Shown piece after piece: positions 1 through 13,560 of a stretch of 64,000 nucleotides of DNA (position 1 is its first letter; the number at the start of each line of letters is the position of its first letter). The notes under the pieces were generated by a model. That model ran no database searches and was not told the origin of the DNA. It worked only from the letters and a program-made list of their open reading frames with translations. Origin of the DNA: Vanilla planifolia (lineage: Eukaryota > Streptophyta > Magnoliopsida > Asparagales > Orchidaceae); NCBI GenBank assembly GCA_023846275.1, contig CM043877.1:19264607-19328606 (forward strand), given 5' to 3'. The position numbers and the translations under genes are program-made.

Positions 1-1240
1 ATAATTTCTATAGGAATTATTAAATTTTAAAAATTAATTTAATTCTTTTAGAAAGTTCTAAATCACAAAAAGAAGGGTATGACCTTATTGATAACAAATA
101 ATATGTACAATTAAGTTTGTTATTTATTAGAAACTCAACAACACCAAGTTGGTGAAATCAAATTTTCTAAGCTATAAAATGGAATATCATAGCTTTATAG
201 AAATTAAATAACCAATTAAATTTTAAAATTGAGACTTTTGGAAAATTTTTAAATTTTTAAATTGGAGTAAAAAAATATGAAACTAAATCAAGGTATAGAA
301 CTCATAAAGAGGATCATAATAAAATTATATTGACATAAGAAAAGTGTCACAAACATAAAATCAAAAGTCAAGAAATTTCAAAAGAATTAATAAAGAAACT
401 ACTATAATGATTTTTAGATTAAAAAATTATTAAAATATTAAACAATGCCAAAAATACAAAAATTGGTTGATTGGTAAAAGTAATTAAGGAGAGTAAAATA
501 AAATTGGTTGAAAAAGCATTAGAGATTATTTTGATAAGAAAATTTTAAAAATTTCATAAAGTCCTAATTTTTAATAAAAAATTGATTTTAATTTTAGTTT
601 TCTAAAACCTTAATCAATAAACATAATGGATTCCTAAAATTCAAGCGATGAAACTGTTAGAAGATTAGGGGATGTCATTGTTAAGTTAAAAAAATCATAG
701 ATGTGAATTAAATGTATCTTATTACAAGGCATGGTCCAAACATGAAGCCCAAGACACCATTAAAGTGGATATCTTGTATTGGATCATGTTCCAAATGTGG
801 AGCCTAAAAGTTTCATATTATTTTACAACCTTTGCTCCATTACTAAACAACATTGAAAATTTTAAAAAAAGGAATAAAAATAGTAAATAAAAAAGGGTTA
901 ATTAAGTGAGCACATTCCTTTTCTAAGCAATTTACTTGACCAACTTAGTTATCTTGTATGTGCTCATATGTGATATTGGCTCAACATATGACATAACACT
1001 GAAGATGCAATATTTTACATTCATGCTATATTGTTTTTATTTATTAAGCCAGTGTCAACTCCCACAACTTATTCTATAGCCTAACACTTTTAGATAACAA
1101 AGATGCACATCACAAAATGTCAAAAAAAATCTTTAAGGAAGAGATTTTATTTACATTATAGATGTTTTATTTGATCATATAATATGTAGTAGAAGTTGAT
1201 GTGTCAATAATTTTCATTTACATGGACATGGATTTTGGAA
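1..1240. other. AT-rich intergenic DNA, nothing recognised
   Basis: No reading frame of useful length, RNA gene or clear repeat boundary is visible. Composition is strongly A/T with homopolymer runs. It is probably decayed transposon sequence, but nothing in it allows a family to be named. Confidence 0.5.
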
Positions 1241-1249
1241 AACATTGGA

Positions 1250-3040
1250 TTTATGATGTCTATAAAAGAGGGGGGTGAATTATAAAAATTTTGATCTCGA
1301 GTGTATACAATAAATTAGTGAAAGTCTTTTGAGATTTTTTATTATAATTAAATATTAAAACTTTCATGTGTGGAATGTTATAAAATAAATACACAATGAT
1401 TTTTAAATTGTTTGATCTAAAAATGGATCTATGCCCACCCTAACTTAAAGACTAAGTAAGCACAAATAAACACCTTCTATAAATATGGATAGGAAAAAAC
1501 CTACACACTAACCCAAAGGATCTTATAACACAAAGCAAGATGACTCTACAAATCACCAATTAAGATGAGCCTATACACTATGTTAGAGGACCCTATAATC
1601 ATCAACCCAATGGAGCTTACAAATTATTGGGCAAAGGACTTTAAAATGTTGGCCATAAGACCAAATAAAGAACCAAAAATAAAGTTTCATAATGAGACAA
1701 AGAGAATAAAGTAAAGCTCAAACATAAATTTATTTAGCCAATAATAAGATCACAAGGCAACAAAATTGTTGTATGAAAACCTTAGGAATGATATCCCACT
1801 TAGCTCAATGCAATGGCTTGAAAGAAGGTTGAGAAAGGATGAAGAAATGTTGCTTGTTATTATAACATTTATGTTTATCAAAGTCCTCAATAAAAGTAGT
1901 GATCTTCGAATGAAATTGCCCTTAAAAGATTTGAAATTGTTTAATATCCATTGCTTTATGTTTGGACCTCTTTTATTTCCTTTATAAGATGCTTCTCAAT
2001 AGCTTTTTAATGGCTATTTTGAAAAATTTTATGTTTTGGTTGAACTAGTTTCTACATTCAAAAATGTACTAAATGGATAATATGTTAAAGTAACATATCA
2101 TACATTTGGCTGGAAATAAACTAGACATATTGTATGTAAAAAATTTACATATCATACATCATCTTTGGGTTCAACTTCTGTGCTATAATACCTTACCCCA
2201 AATAAATTAAATATATCATACAATAACGTTAATGAATAGTGCTATTAGGTTCCAACTTATTCCATTCAATGCACCTTCCATCCCCCTCCATATTAAGTCA
2301 CTCAAACTAAACATACTTTAAATTAATATAACTATAGCATACTTGAAACTCTTATTTTAGATTTTTACTAAGAATACCATTTGCTCAACTTGATTCTCAG
2401 TCAATGAACTAGACATATTGTATATTAATATAAATATATCATATGCAAGTCTTTGACTTTAATACCGATGGAAGTGCAACGCCATACATTCTATACAAAG
2501 GTTTTACATATTGTACCTAGGGCTAACATACCATATGTTAAGGTATTACATTCCTTAAATTATATTCATTTTTAGACATTTTTAGGGTTATCATTCTAAG
2601 TATGATTAACATGTTTTGTAAATGCAAACTAACATGTTTAAACTTTAAAAAGGTTATTTTATGAGTATGAAACCTTAATGTGAATGCAGGCTTAAACCTA
2701 TACAAATTATCATGAGATATGTGAAGATATAGTTTGAAAATCTATTAGTTAAGGGTTCACACACTCTCAAAAACTTTCTCACTGTTCCTAATACACCTAA
2801 AACATTTTCATACATTTTATAATAGAAAATTAAGTAAAGAGACTCTACAATTTCTTCTCTAAGATAGCTCAAGCTTCATATCTAACACTTATTATATTCT
2901 AACTAAATTCTTCTCCTTGAAGATGTTCTTTTTGTTTCTCTTCTTTGCCAACTTTACACAATTAGTATAACAACCTTGATTTTTATAACCATATTGTTGT
3001 AAAATTTTGTGATAAAGCTTTTGTAATGAGACAAGATTAT
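1250..3040. mobile_element. LTR-like debris, possibly Ty1/copia (SIRE-like)
   Basis: The G-run followed by GTGAATTA at about 1268-1282 resembles a sequence that recurs in long LTRs of plant SIRE/Maximus-type copia elements. Between 2060 and 2560 there are repeated short motifs containing CATATGT/CATACAT, similar in style to 10810-11050 and 58880-59270. No coding domain is recognisable. The element, if real, is old and broken, and the family call is tentative. Confidence 0.3.
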
Positions 3041-3042
3041 AA

Positions 3043-5075
3043 CAGCCCTTGATTTTTAACTCAATACAAAAAGAAAAACCTCAAATCCAAGTAAGAGAAA
3101 TTGTGATCAGGTATCATGGAACTTGATTGCATTAATTTTTTCACATATAATATTTGTATATAAAAGTATTAAAATAATAATAAAATATTAGAGAGTATTA
3201 CATACGTTTAAACTTAGCCAAACTATTATTTAAGTATATCAATCAAAAAAATACCTGAGATGAACTCAATGACATTGAGTTTATAATTTTTAGAGACCTA
3301 AAAATTTTTTATAAATTTTTTAAATATATAGGTATAATTGTAATCATCAAAATATCACACATGGTAGATTTACAATTTAAAAATTTTGTATTAGATCAAA
3401 TCTAATGGGTAAAGGATAGATTTGCAAGTATGAGAATGTTAGACTGGGTAAATAATGATTTGGAAATAAAGATTTCATACTAGCAATTATCAATCTTGCA
3501 ACCAATGAGTGTGAGAGGTTAAAATTGCAAATAATGATATCATTCTAGCATGGTGACATGCACTTTTTAGTACAAGGAGCATCATTACTCTAGCATATAA
3601 AGATTACTCACATAATATGATATGTGCATCATCTTGTATGATCAATTATGTTTAAATAAAATTGGAAAATTCCAAAAGGTCAAAAATATAAATCAATCAT
3701 ACTATGTATTGTCCACATTGTATTAGTATGATAATCAGATAACGTCAGTAGATTGGTGAAAGAAAAAATTATTCAGTGATCATACTATATGATTTGTATA
3801 TCATACTAGATAATCATAAGAAATATGTTAAAACTGTGACTTATGATGTAGCATAATATTATATATTTTTTTCAAACTATATTCTCTTATGTTGAAAAAT
3901 ACTTATACTTTATAGTTTGGCATAATCTCAATAGTTTTCTACATTTCTTAGCACATGACTTTACTAATTACTTAGTTTGCTTTTTTTGTTAGATGATATT
4001 ACAAAAAATAATTAAGTTAAAGGAATGGAACATAAAGAATGCTTATAAATGGAACATAATGTCTATTGGATTTGATATTAACATCTAGATTGGCATGGAT
4101 GCATTTGGATTAGCATATCATATGACTAAAAAAATAAAAATAAAAATTGGATTCCTAGAGACATTATTCTAAACAATAAGCCAAATGAATATTATTGTAG
4201 GGTATATCAATATTTAGATTCCTTATTTGCCTAACATGTGTATTAAGTCCTTGTTACATATAAAGATGACATCAAGCCTAGCATTTGTTATTACAAGGCA
4301 TAGGTACCATGCATTTCTAGTTACATTAGAGTTAATGGATGTTATTGTTGGGCATCAATCTTTAGATCAAATAATTTCTTAATGTTATGTGGATAAAAAG
4401 GACAAATGTCAGATAAGAGTCATATATTTATTGGTATGGTTATTAAATCAAATGAGAATAATGACTTAAAGATTATTGGGAACAAAATTTACATAGAATA
4501 TTAAAAATTAAAATGAATAAAAAACTATCTTTTTTCTACCTTACTTTTGGTATATAAATATTTGGTATGGTTTTAGATTTATACATATGGTTTATCATCA
4601 TGACTTATGATATGAATTCTATTTTATTCATCATACTTACATGATTGTTTTGACATTCTTTTTATATTTGGTTATTTTATTGGATTTATCTACTAAGATT
4701 TATAAATCTCATTATTTTTACATCACAAGTCAAACATTAGGTCATGCATCCACTACATTGAGGTTTGGGGATTTTGATACTATAGGAGATGACCACACTC
4801 CAAAGATTTAAAAGTAGATAGTGCTTGGTATAGATTTGGTAATTTTGAGTTTGATGAAACATGCTCTAAATTTTGTATATATTTTTATATAACTTATGTT
4901 TGGATTACATTACATTGGCAATTTGTTTGTATGGGTTTATTTTGGTTAGTATTTGAAATTTTGTCACGCCATCAGGTATCCACCAAAGGTTTAAGGTTCT
5001 CACTCCATATTTTATCGATATAAAAAATTTAATTTTATAATTAATTAAGAAGATTATTTAAGTATGGCCCTAACA
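3043..5075 (+). mobile_element. Long LTR-type sequence of a Ty3/gypsy fossil (first copy)
   Basis: It starts with TAACAGCCC just after a purine-rich stretch, as plant Ty3/gypsy LTRs (TGTAACA...) usually do. It ends immediately before a primer-binding site at 5078. Its first 400 bp align by eye with 9712-10085, and its later part aligns with 6090-8012, which defines it as a repeated terminal unit of about 2 kb. It contains the palindrome ATCATACTATATGAT at 3779-3793. The copies are strongly diverged, so the element is old. Confidence 0.6.
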
Positions 5076-5077
5076 AG

Positions 5078-5090
5078 TTGGTATCAGAGC
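5078..5090 (+). other. Primer-binding site (tRNA-iMet type) of the first Ty3/gypsy fossil
   Basis: TTGGTATCAGAGC matches the classic plant LTR-retrotransposon primer-binding site complementary to the 3' end of initiator methionine tRNA. It sits directly after the long LTR-type sequence and before gag-like DNA, which fixes the orientation as plus strand. Confidence 0.75.
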
Positions 5091-6080
5091 TTTAGTTTAG
5101 GATTAGGTGAGAAATGTGAGTGAGGACACACACTACATATGCATTGTATTATTATATCTAACTTTTGACTTAAATTTTAGTTAGATAAATATTTCTACCT
5201 CTAACTAGGTTTTTGATGATTGCAATATAATAAAAGCTAAGGATATATATATATATATATATGAATCTCAAAACATGGATAGGGTTAAAGGAAAAGAGTA
5301 ATAGAGAGACACCCAATAAGAGATGACACAAGCCTTAATTTTGTTATTATAGTCAATAAGAGGCACCTATAGCAAAATGTCTTAGCATCAATAAATCTAA
5401 TGGTACATCAATTTCAACATATTCATCCACCTTTATTTATTAGAGAAGATCTCATGATTGTTAAAAACTTGCTAGGTCAAATGAATGTAATATTTTAGGA
5501 CATGTCTTATCTAAATGATAAAAAGGTGATAGTGATAGTTCTAAGGGATGCTATGATATTTTTTGGAGCTCATGACATAGAACAAGATTTATGTAATAAT
5601 CAAGAAAAGAAATATCTTAGGAAGAATTTATTGAGAAATTTTTTTGTAGTGGTTTATGTTAATATCAATTAAAGCAAAGATGAGAGAGGAGTTGAACCAT
5701 CAAGGTAAGGTAACATGTCTATCATTGCATATAAACACAAGTTCACCCATTTAATTAAATATGATCCTCACTTAGTGGGATATGAGGTACAACATTATTA
5801 CATGTTTAGGAAGGGCAAGCAAGATGAAATCTGGGTAGCTTTAGTGCCTGAACAAGCAACTATCTATGTAAAATTACTAAAGTATGCCTAAATAGTTGAG
5901 CTAGAATAGGGTATCTTAGCAACTAGCAAAGTAAAAGGAAAAAAGAAAATAGAATAAGGGTGTTGAGTTCATCAAGAAAATAAAATAAGGGTTTTCAACT
6001 CTTTGTAAGAAAATTTGGGGATAATAAAATGCCATACATCATCTCATGTAAAGAACTCAAGTGAAAAGGTTATGGTGTTA
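5091..6080 (+). mobile_element. gag remnant of the first Ty3/gypsy fossil
   Basis: Translation of about 5400-5950 on the plus strand gives gag-like wording typical of plant Ty3/gypsy elements (a P-P-x-F start, then a helical capsid-like region). The same sequence recurs after the second primer-binding site at 8330-8830. It is broken. No protease, reverse transcriptase or integrase follows: the next LTR-type sequence begins directly after it. Confidence 0.5.
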
Positions 6081-6084
6081 TAAA

Positions 6085-8012
6085 GATATAGTACTAAATG
6101 ATTTTTGGATTATACTAATACATGGAGCACCATTATTATAGTATAAAAATGTTTCTTGTACAATGTGATATATTTATCATACTATAGAATTGGCTTATGT
6201 TCAAATAAAATTAACTAAGTAAAAAAGGTTCCAAGTAGTATCAATATATGATCATAAGATGACATCAACAAATCTGTGAGAGAGAAAATTATTTAGTGGT
6301 GTACAATATAATTTTATATATCATATTGAATGATCATAAGTAAAATGCTAAAAAGAGAGATTATATTAGGACATATAATATAATATAAAAAATCATACTA
6401 TATGATAATCTTATAAAAATTATAAATCAAAATAAATGAGCAAGACGAGTAATAAGAAAAAGAGTATAATACGATAATGGGATAGTACACATACAATGTG
6501 TGACAAAAAAATAATTTATATAGTTGGACATATTATATGATACTAGGATTATTATACTGCTACTATATAGTACAGTTTCAAGAATCACATGAAATGATAA
6601 GTAAATCATATAAGTATGATCTAAAGTAAAAATTTAAGACATAAGAAATCATTTATGTGAATAAAATGGCATAAGAAGCACACTATTTATAAGATACATA
6701 TTGACTATTTTACACATATTTCAATATAAAAAAATTAGAGGAAGAGAGCATCAAACAAAGGAACTATTTCGTAGAACCAGTAAATAAATTTGTAATTAGT
6801 AATTTGGTATAATATTATATTTTTTCTTTTAGACTATATTCTCTTATTTTAGAAAATTCTTGCTTTTATAGTTTGCCTTGAGCTAAATGTTTTTTTTAAT
6901 TTCTTAGCACACAATTTCTCTAATTGCATGGTACACTTTTTGTTACATGATATCATAGAGAGAATAATTAAATAAAAAGAATGAAACATACAAAATATTT
7001 AAAAATGGAAAAGAATGTCTATTAGCTTTAGTAATAACATCTAGATTGGCATATGTTTATCTAAATTAGCATATTATATGACTAGAATATGTAAATGGAA
7101 CTTAGATTCTTAGAGACATTATCTTCAACACTAGGCCTAACAAATATTATTACAAGATATCAACCTTCAAATTAGAATTCTACCTAGCGTATGTATTACA
7201 ACTTCATTATATTTATGGATGACACTGGATTTAGTAATTGTTATCATAGGATATAATTACAATAACTGTCTGGTGGCACTAAGCCTAGTGGATATTATCG
7301 AATAGTATTAATCTTAGAATCAGATATCTCATAGTGTTATATGGATAAATGGGATAAGTGTTAGCTTAATGTAATATATTTATTGGTATGGTTGTTGGAT
7401 CTAATGAGGATTCAAAGAAAATCAGGCCCAATAATTATGTAAAATGTTAGAAATTAGAATTAACAAGAAAACTAGCCTTTTTTCTTTCATACTTTTGATA
7501 AACATGGCATCTAGTATGATTTTAGATTTATACATATGTTTTTTTATCATGGCTTATGGTATGGCTTCTATTTTATTCATCATACTTATTTGATTATTTT
7601 GATATTCCTTTTATATTTTATAACTTTATTGGATTTATCTATTAAGATCTATAAATCTTATTAGTGCTTACACATGGGTAGTATGGTCATGCTTCCACCA
7701 CATTGAGGTTTGAAGATTTTGATGTATAGAAGAGGACCACACTCTAGATATTTAAGAGTAGGTAATTATTAGAGTAAGTTGGGAAATTAAGAGTTTGATG
7801 AAAAATCAAATTAAATTGTGTACATATTTTTATGTAGCTTGTGTTTGGACTACATAATATTGGTAATTTGTTTGTGGTTTTATTTTGACATTTGGGATTT
7901 CATCACACCAACTAGTCTCCACTTAAGGTTTAAGTTCCCCTACTTAATATTTTATTTGTGCAAAACCTTTGAGTTTCTGATTGATAAGGAAGATGGTCAA
8001 ATGGGGCCTTAA
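6085..8012 (+). mobile_element. Long LTR-type sequence of a Ty3/gypsy fossil (second copy)
   Basis: It aligns over most of its length with 3550-5075. Shared landmarks include the block around 6820-7090 (matching 3870-4100) and the block around 7490-7980 (matching 4540-5045). It also carries ATCATACTATATGAT at 6392-6406. It is followed by a second primer-binding site at 8017. Divergence from the first copy is high, pointing to an old insertion. Confidence 0.6.
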
Positions 8013-8016
8013 CAAA

Positions 8017-8029
8017 TTGGTATCAAAAC
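8017..8029 (+). other. Primer-binding-site copy of the second Ty3/gypsy fossil
   Basis: TTGGTATC and the following bases lie in the same context as the site at 5078: end of the long LTR-type sequence, then a conserved leader with GAGGACAC. The paired arrangement supports two copies of the same element type. Confidence 0.6.
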
Positions 8030-8329
8030 TTTTGTTTAAGATTTGGTAGCAAATGTAAATGAGGACACGCACAACATATCAATTGCATTATTATATGTGA
8101 CTTTTGACATAAATTATAGTTAGACAAATATCTTTATCTCTTATTATTTTGTAGGGCTGAAATATAATCAATGTCATTAATAGATCTAAATCTAGTAATA
8201 TGGATAGGAGAAAAGTAAAAGAGTGACAAGGAGACACCCAATAGTAGTTAGGAAAAAAACTTTGATTCATTGGTGAAGTTAATAAATGGCACCAATAGTA
8301 AAATAGCTAAGGCATCGATAAATCTAGTG

Positions 8330-9240
8330 GTTGATCAATTTTAGTAGATGAATCCACTCCATTTTGCTGGAGAGGAAGGTTCCATGATTATTAAAAATTG
8401 CCAATATCAAATGAATATAATATTTAAGGGTATGTCTTATCGAGATGATAAAAAATGGTCTTAGGAATGCTAATGCTATAGGATGTTGCAAGGATTTGGT
8501 GAAGCTCAAGACATAGAACAATATTTATGAGTTGATCAATGAAGGAAATATCCTAGAAAGAATTTATTGAGGAATTTGAGCAACGATTTATGCTAATATC
8601 AATTAAAGCCAAGATAAAGAAGTGTTTGAACTGCAAGTGTGCCCAATTGGCTAAATATATGCCTCACTTAGGGACACTCGAGGAGCAATAGTATTACATG
8701 TTTAGGAGGAGCTTGTGAGATGTAATTTGGGTAGCTTTAGTGGTAGTGCAAATGACTAAATATGTAGAATTACTAGAGTATACCATATATTTGAGCTGGA
8801 ATAGGATATCTTGGTAGCTAGCAAAATTAGAGGAAAAAGAAAAATGGAAATTTTGAATTTTAAGTATGAATACTTTTGGGAAAAGGAATACATTTGGTGC
8901 ATCTCAAGAAAGAAATTTTATACATAAGGGATTTAATAGGTTTAGATTTCAAATAAACCTTTTATTAATAGAACCAATTTTGATTCAAGTGAAGTTAATT
9001 GATATAAGAAATGTGGCAAATGACATCTAAGGGAACATAAATTAGATATTGCCTACCTAATCAAATGCTCTTTATGTAAAGAATTAAGACACATTACTAG
9101 AACTTGTTGCATATTTCAAGGCATAAACATGACAAACTCCTCAATCTATGGGAGAAGAAATAATGAAAGTCATGGGTTTATGACAATTTCAAGTTGTACG
9201 ACCAGGAATGGATCAATAAGTAATGAAGAGGTAGACACAA
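8330..9240 (+). mobile_element. gag remnant with zinc-knuckle region, second Ty3/gypsy fossil
   Basis: The capsid-like stretch matches the gag remnant of the first copy. Downstream, 9066-9107 encodes CSLCKELRHITRTC, a CX2CX4HX4C zinc knuckle of retroviral nucleocapsid type. A second knuckle-like stretch precedes it near 9000-9036. The gene is broken. No pol domains are seen between this and the next LTR start at about 9712. Confidence 0.6.
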
Positions 9241-9639
9241 CTTTACCCTATCACATAATAAGAGGCTCGTTAGCCCATTAATATCATTAAAGGTGCATTA
9301 TACCTATAAAAATTTACTTCTTATGGCTTAATTTTAGAGTATTTCATTCATTTATTTCTTGGTGCATGATAAGTAAAGGGTTTGATTTCAATCATTAAAA
9401 TATAATATAGTCTTTAAGTAGGAAATTGAATGGAAGCTAAAATGGCAATCAAATTTGAAGTGAACTATTCACCTCTAAAGAGTATGGAACAAGTAATATA
9501 ATAAGTGGTCTTATCCTTATGTTGGAAAATAATGATATCAAATGTTTCTAAAGATACTTCAAAAGTGGATGTAGATATGATAAATCAATATTATACTTGT
9601 TCTAACTTTCAAAATGAAAGTTTAGAAAAAGAGAAGATG

Positions 9640-10085
9640 GTAACAACTCTAGTTTTTATGACCAGATTATTTAAAATTTTGGGGTAAAACCTTGGTAAGG
9701 AGCTAAGATTATTATAACTCTCAATTTTTAAGTCAGATAAAAAAGAAAAGCCCTAAAATCAAGCAATGTGAATTGTAATTAGGTATGACTGAACTTGATC
9801 ATGATAATTTTTTCACATATGATATTTATACATAAAAATATTAAAATGATAATAAAACATTAAAGAGAATTTTATAAGCTCAAACTATATAGTTTATTAA
9901 TATAAAAAACTCATCAATATGAACTCAATGGCTTTAATTTATAATTTTTGGCGACCTAAAAAATTTCTTATGAATTTTTAAAGATGTGGGTAAATTTCTT
10001 ATGCATGGTAGATTTGCATTTTCAAAAAACTTTTATTAGTCGAACCCACTTGGTGAATAATAGATTTATAAATATGAGAATATCA
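9640..10085 (+). mobile_element. Polypurine-type leader and third LTR start of the same family
   Basis: The stretch at 9640-9711 resembles the A/G-rich leader that precedes the 3' LTR in plant Ty3/gypsy elements. From 9712 the sequence aligns with 3043-3440 (shared blocks: the TTTTTCACATATRATATTTRTA block and the block before GACCTAAAAA). Only the first 370 bp or so of the LTR type are present, then a different LTR-like sequence starts. Old and incomplete. Confidence 0.55.
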
Positions 10086-11435
10086 GATGCACCTTGGTAT
10101 CATAACTACTTTAAAATTTTGAGATGAAATTTCTAAAATTTGGGAAGATTATAATACCTTTAAATTTAATAAAGCATGTATTTGAATATGTGATAATGGT
10201 GTTCGATGGATATAGTGTTATTTTTTTAGAATTATTTAGTTTTAAGTGCATCTCAAACAATGTGTTAATTTGTAAAGGATCTTAGATTTGTGGTGTAAGC
10301 TTAAAAAAGAGATCTTAATGAGAAATTTATTGGTATACAATTCATAATTTTTAAGAAGCATTTGAAATTTTTTTGATTTGTAGAAATTAAAGCCATTATT
10401 GGATTTTTTATATTATATGTATATATTATTTTATATTATAAAAGAAAAGTATAACAAAGCTTCCTAAACCTTTGAGGCCTTACTAGTTGCTTGAAAGCAA
10501 AAAAGAAAGCTTAAGAAGAAAAGAGGAGATATTAGTTGAGAAAATTTGAGGAAGAGTTTAAGAAAATTGATGTAACAAGTGAAAACCAAGAATTTGAGGA
10601 ACTGTAAGGAATTTTTGGAAATCATGTGAAAAGAGAATGATTTAAACTTTGAATCAATTTATTTTTAAAAGAGTTAGTAATTTATATATTTTTTTAGGTT
10701 TTTTGCTTCCATATATTGCTTATGACTTGTGTTTTGTGTTGCTCAAAGTCATTTTTTTCAATTTAGGAAGAATTTGGTGTTCCTTTAGTTAGTAAATATG
10801 AGTCATATATTATAAGTAGAGGTTGACATACTGTGTATGTCAAGGTCATGTACCATACGTCAAGATCCAATGGTTGATACATATAGTGTTATATAAGAAA
10901 TATGTTTTACACATCCTTTACTAAGGAGTTTTGAATGTCATGTCAAAATTTTCATAGACAATGCATTGATGTCAATGTACCATATGTAGGGGCAAACCAT
11001 ATTTTGAGCCCAACGTATAGTACATCGAGACAACTGGATGGTGTGTGAAGGGGAAGTAGCAGATTTGAAGATAAACATTTTAAGGGCTTTAAACAATTGA
11101 GTTATGAATATTTATATATGAAAAGTAACATTTGAAGTGGAAGGAAATATTTGAACAAATTATAAAATTATGAATTGATATGTTGTGTACAAGAAAGTAA
11201 GAATTTTATGATAATTGTGAACCAATTGCTTTATGTAACCAATGAAAGGAAAAAGAAAGTGATCGAGGAAACATTTCAAAGCAACTAGGTAAATAAATTG
11301 AGATAAATGTGATGCAAGTAAGCTATTATTAAATGTCTTGAAATACAATGATCTCATATGATTTCATGTGAGTATAATTGCATAGCATAAGATGATTTTA
11401 GCATATATTTTGATCTTATATAGCATAATGTAAAA

Positions 11436-11930
11436 TGTGATGTGCAAATGAATAAAAGTTTATACAATTATTATTGCACTTAAATTACTATATAATTATT
11501 AGAATAACAAATAAGAAAGTGTAATTTAAATGAAAAGAAATAAATGATCAATAAAATTAGGCTATAACAAAATAATGATTTATTTTATAATATGATGCAA
11601 GATAATAAGAAAATGTTATGACTTTCTTATGATATTATCCCAATAACTACTCAATATGATGTGATGAGATTTCTATCACTAGGTGTGATGTGCAAATGAA
11701 TGAAAGTTTATACAATTATTATTACATTTAAATGTTTATATAATTATTAGAATAAGAAATGAGAAAGTGAAATTTAAATGAAAAGAAATAAATGATCAGT
11801 AAAATTAGGTCATAAGAGCATAATGATTTATTTTACAATATAATGCAAGATAGTAAGAAAATGTTGACTTTCTTATGACATTATCCAATAGCTACTAATA
11901 TGATGTGATGAGACTACTATCATTAGCACT
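11436..11930 (+). repeat. Tandem duplication, unit about 248 bp, two copies
   Basis: Copy 1 runs about 11436-11683 and copy 2 about 11684-11930. Both begin with GTGATGTGCAAATGAAT and share the AAATGAAAAGAAATAAATGATC block and the ending ATATGATGTGATGAGA. Identity by eye is high, roughly nine bases in ten, so this duplication is younger than the LTR divergence around it. Confidence 0.9.
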
Positions 11931-12246
11931 TAGTTTAAGCTCTTAATATACAAATTGACTTCAAATTGAATCTTTTTGTTGTCACAAGTATTTTATATAA
12001 GACAATGATTGGCATAGACTTCACTGCCTCTAGTACTTTGTGTAGAACTATAATAAGCACAAATGATGTGATTAAAATAGTTGATGAATTATAAATAAAG
12101 ATTTAGAGATGTAATATGAGATCTCATGAAGTAAGGATAATGATTATTAGAACAAATGACTTTTTTTATTAAAAATATGAAAAATTGAAACATATAAAAA
12201 TGATAATAATAAATAATTATAAAAGAAGAAGTATATGAAAAAGGTT

Positions 12247-12268
12247 ATATATATATATATATATATAT
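12247..12268. repeat. (AT)n microsatellite
   Basis: An uninterrupted alternating A/T run of about 11 dinucleotides. A shorter one lies at about 5248-5263. Confidence 0.85.
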
Positions 12269-13560
12269 GCATAACATATGTCTATATATTAGTAATATAT
12301 TTCTTAAGAGTATTTTTTAGATATAATGCATATTTGTTATTTTATATTCTTCATTTATACATTATTTATTGAATTTTTTTATTATTCTTTATTACTCATA
12401 GTTATTAATTTGTTTATTGTATATCTTTAAATTCATTATCTATTTATATTATAGGTCAAGACATAGTAATATATGACATATGTTCCTAAGAGTAATGGTA
12501 TTATGTTGAGCATTTTGTGGTGAAATTACATGACAAATTCTTATACTTTGTATCTTATGTGCATTTGGTGGTGTAGAAGGATACTAATACAAATTTCTTT
12601 GGTAAACCTTGATGTTAAAGAAACATATTTGATTGAGTTTAACTTGTTGTAGCAAATAATATAGTAGTCTAGAACTAAAACAAATGGACATGTAAGAAGG
12701 AGATGCTACAACAACTATGCAAACGATGGGAAGTGAAATGGAGGTTGAGGAGAAGTGTGATTGGATCACGAGGAGAGCTCTTTGAGCCTTTAGTTGCTAT
12801 TCTTTCCAAGCTACCCCCATTCTAAAATTGCATGATAAGGGGATGAGTAGCTAAGATGCTTAGGAAAAGAAGGCTTTCCACCCCCTTGCCCAAGGCTCAC
12901 ACAACTTCTTTAGATTGATATCTCAACTTGGTTAACATAATCAAGGAGCAAGGATAGGCTCAACTGGCCACAACTGATGAAGCTAGGTTTAAAACATTAG
13001 TCGAAAGTGGGGCTTCCTCGATGAATACATCAGAGGGATAGGAAATTGACTATTTAGGTACAACTCTCTTTTGATACTATAATAATGTAGTATTAACTAT
13101 TAGTATGATTGTAATAAATGATTCAAATTTTTAGGAATATAATGTTTACATCCTTATTAGTCTTTTATTTGGGGAGCCAATAACCTTTTCGATAGCTCTA
13201 AGGTACTCATGATCAACTAGTTCCCCTCATCAAGAGGACACCATTATGACATTAAAGAGTTTTAGAAGCAAGTGAGTTATAATTCTTATCTAAGTGGTTG
13301 TAGAGCAACTACTAGAGGACCTTGGCTTTGCCATGAAGTTGTTTGCTGAGAGTAGAGAATTGGATTAGTGAGAAGATGTAGTAAACAAGACAATCAATAT
13401 CTTGTGATAATTATAGTTTATCATTATTTTTAATATAATATAGTTTTATATCATGATGTAATCATACTCCACTTGTGCATCCTAGTATTTGGATTATGAT
13501 TGGAAAAATGCACATCTTATTTGTTTAATTTCATAATATTTTGACATGTTAAAACAAAAC

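Larger units (their letters stand above)
10090..13560 (+). mobile_element. Further Ty3/gypsy-like LTR debris
   Basis: A leader resembling a polypurine tract (about 10100-10147) is followed by TATAATACC at 10148, a plausible decayed LTR start. The next 2.3 kb are AT-rich, hold a tandem duplication, and have a weak primer-binding-site-like stretch near 12495. The 12700-13030 part is less AT-rich and could be internal element DNA, but no domain is recognisable. Identification rests on context and is weak. Confidence 0.35.
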
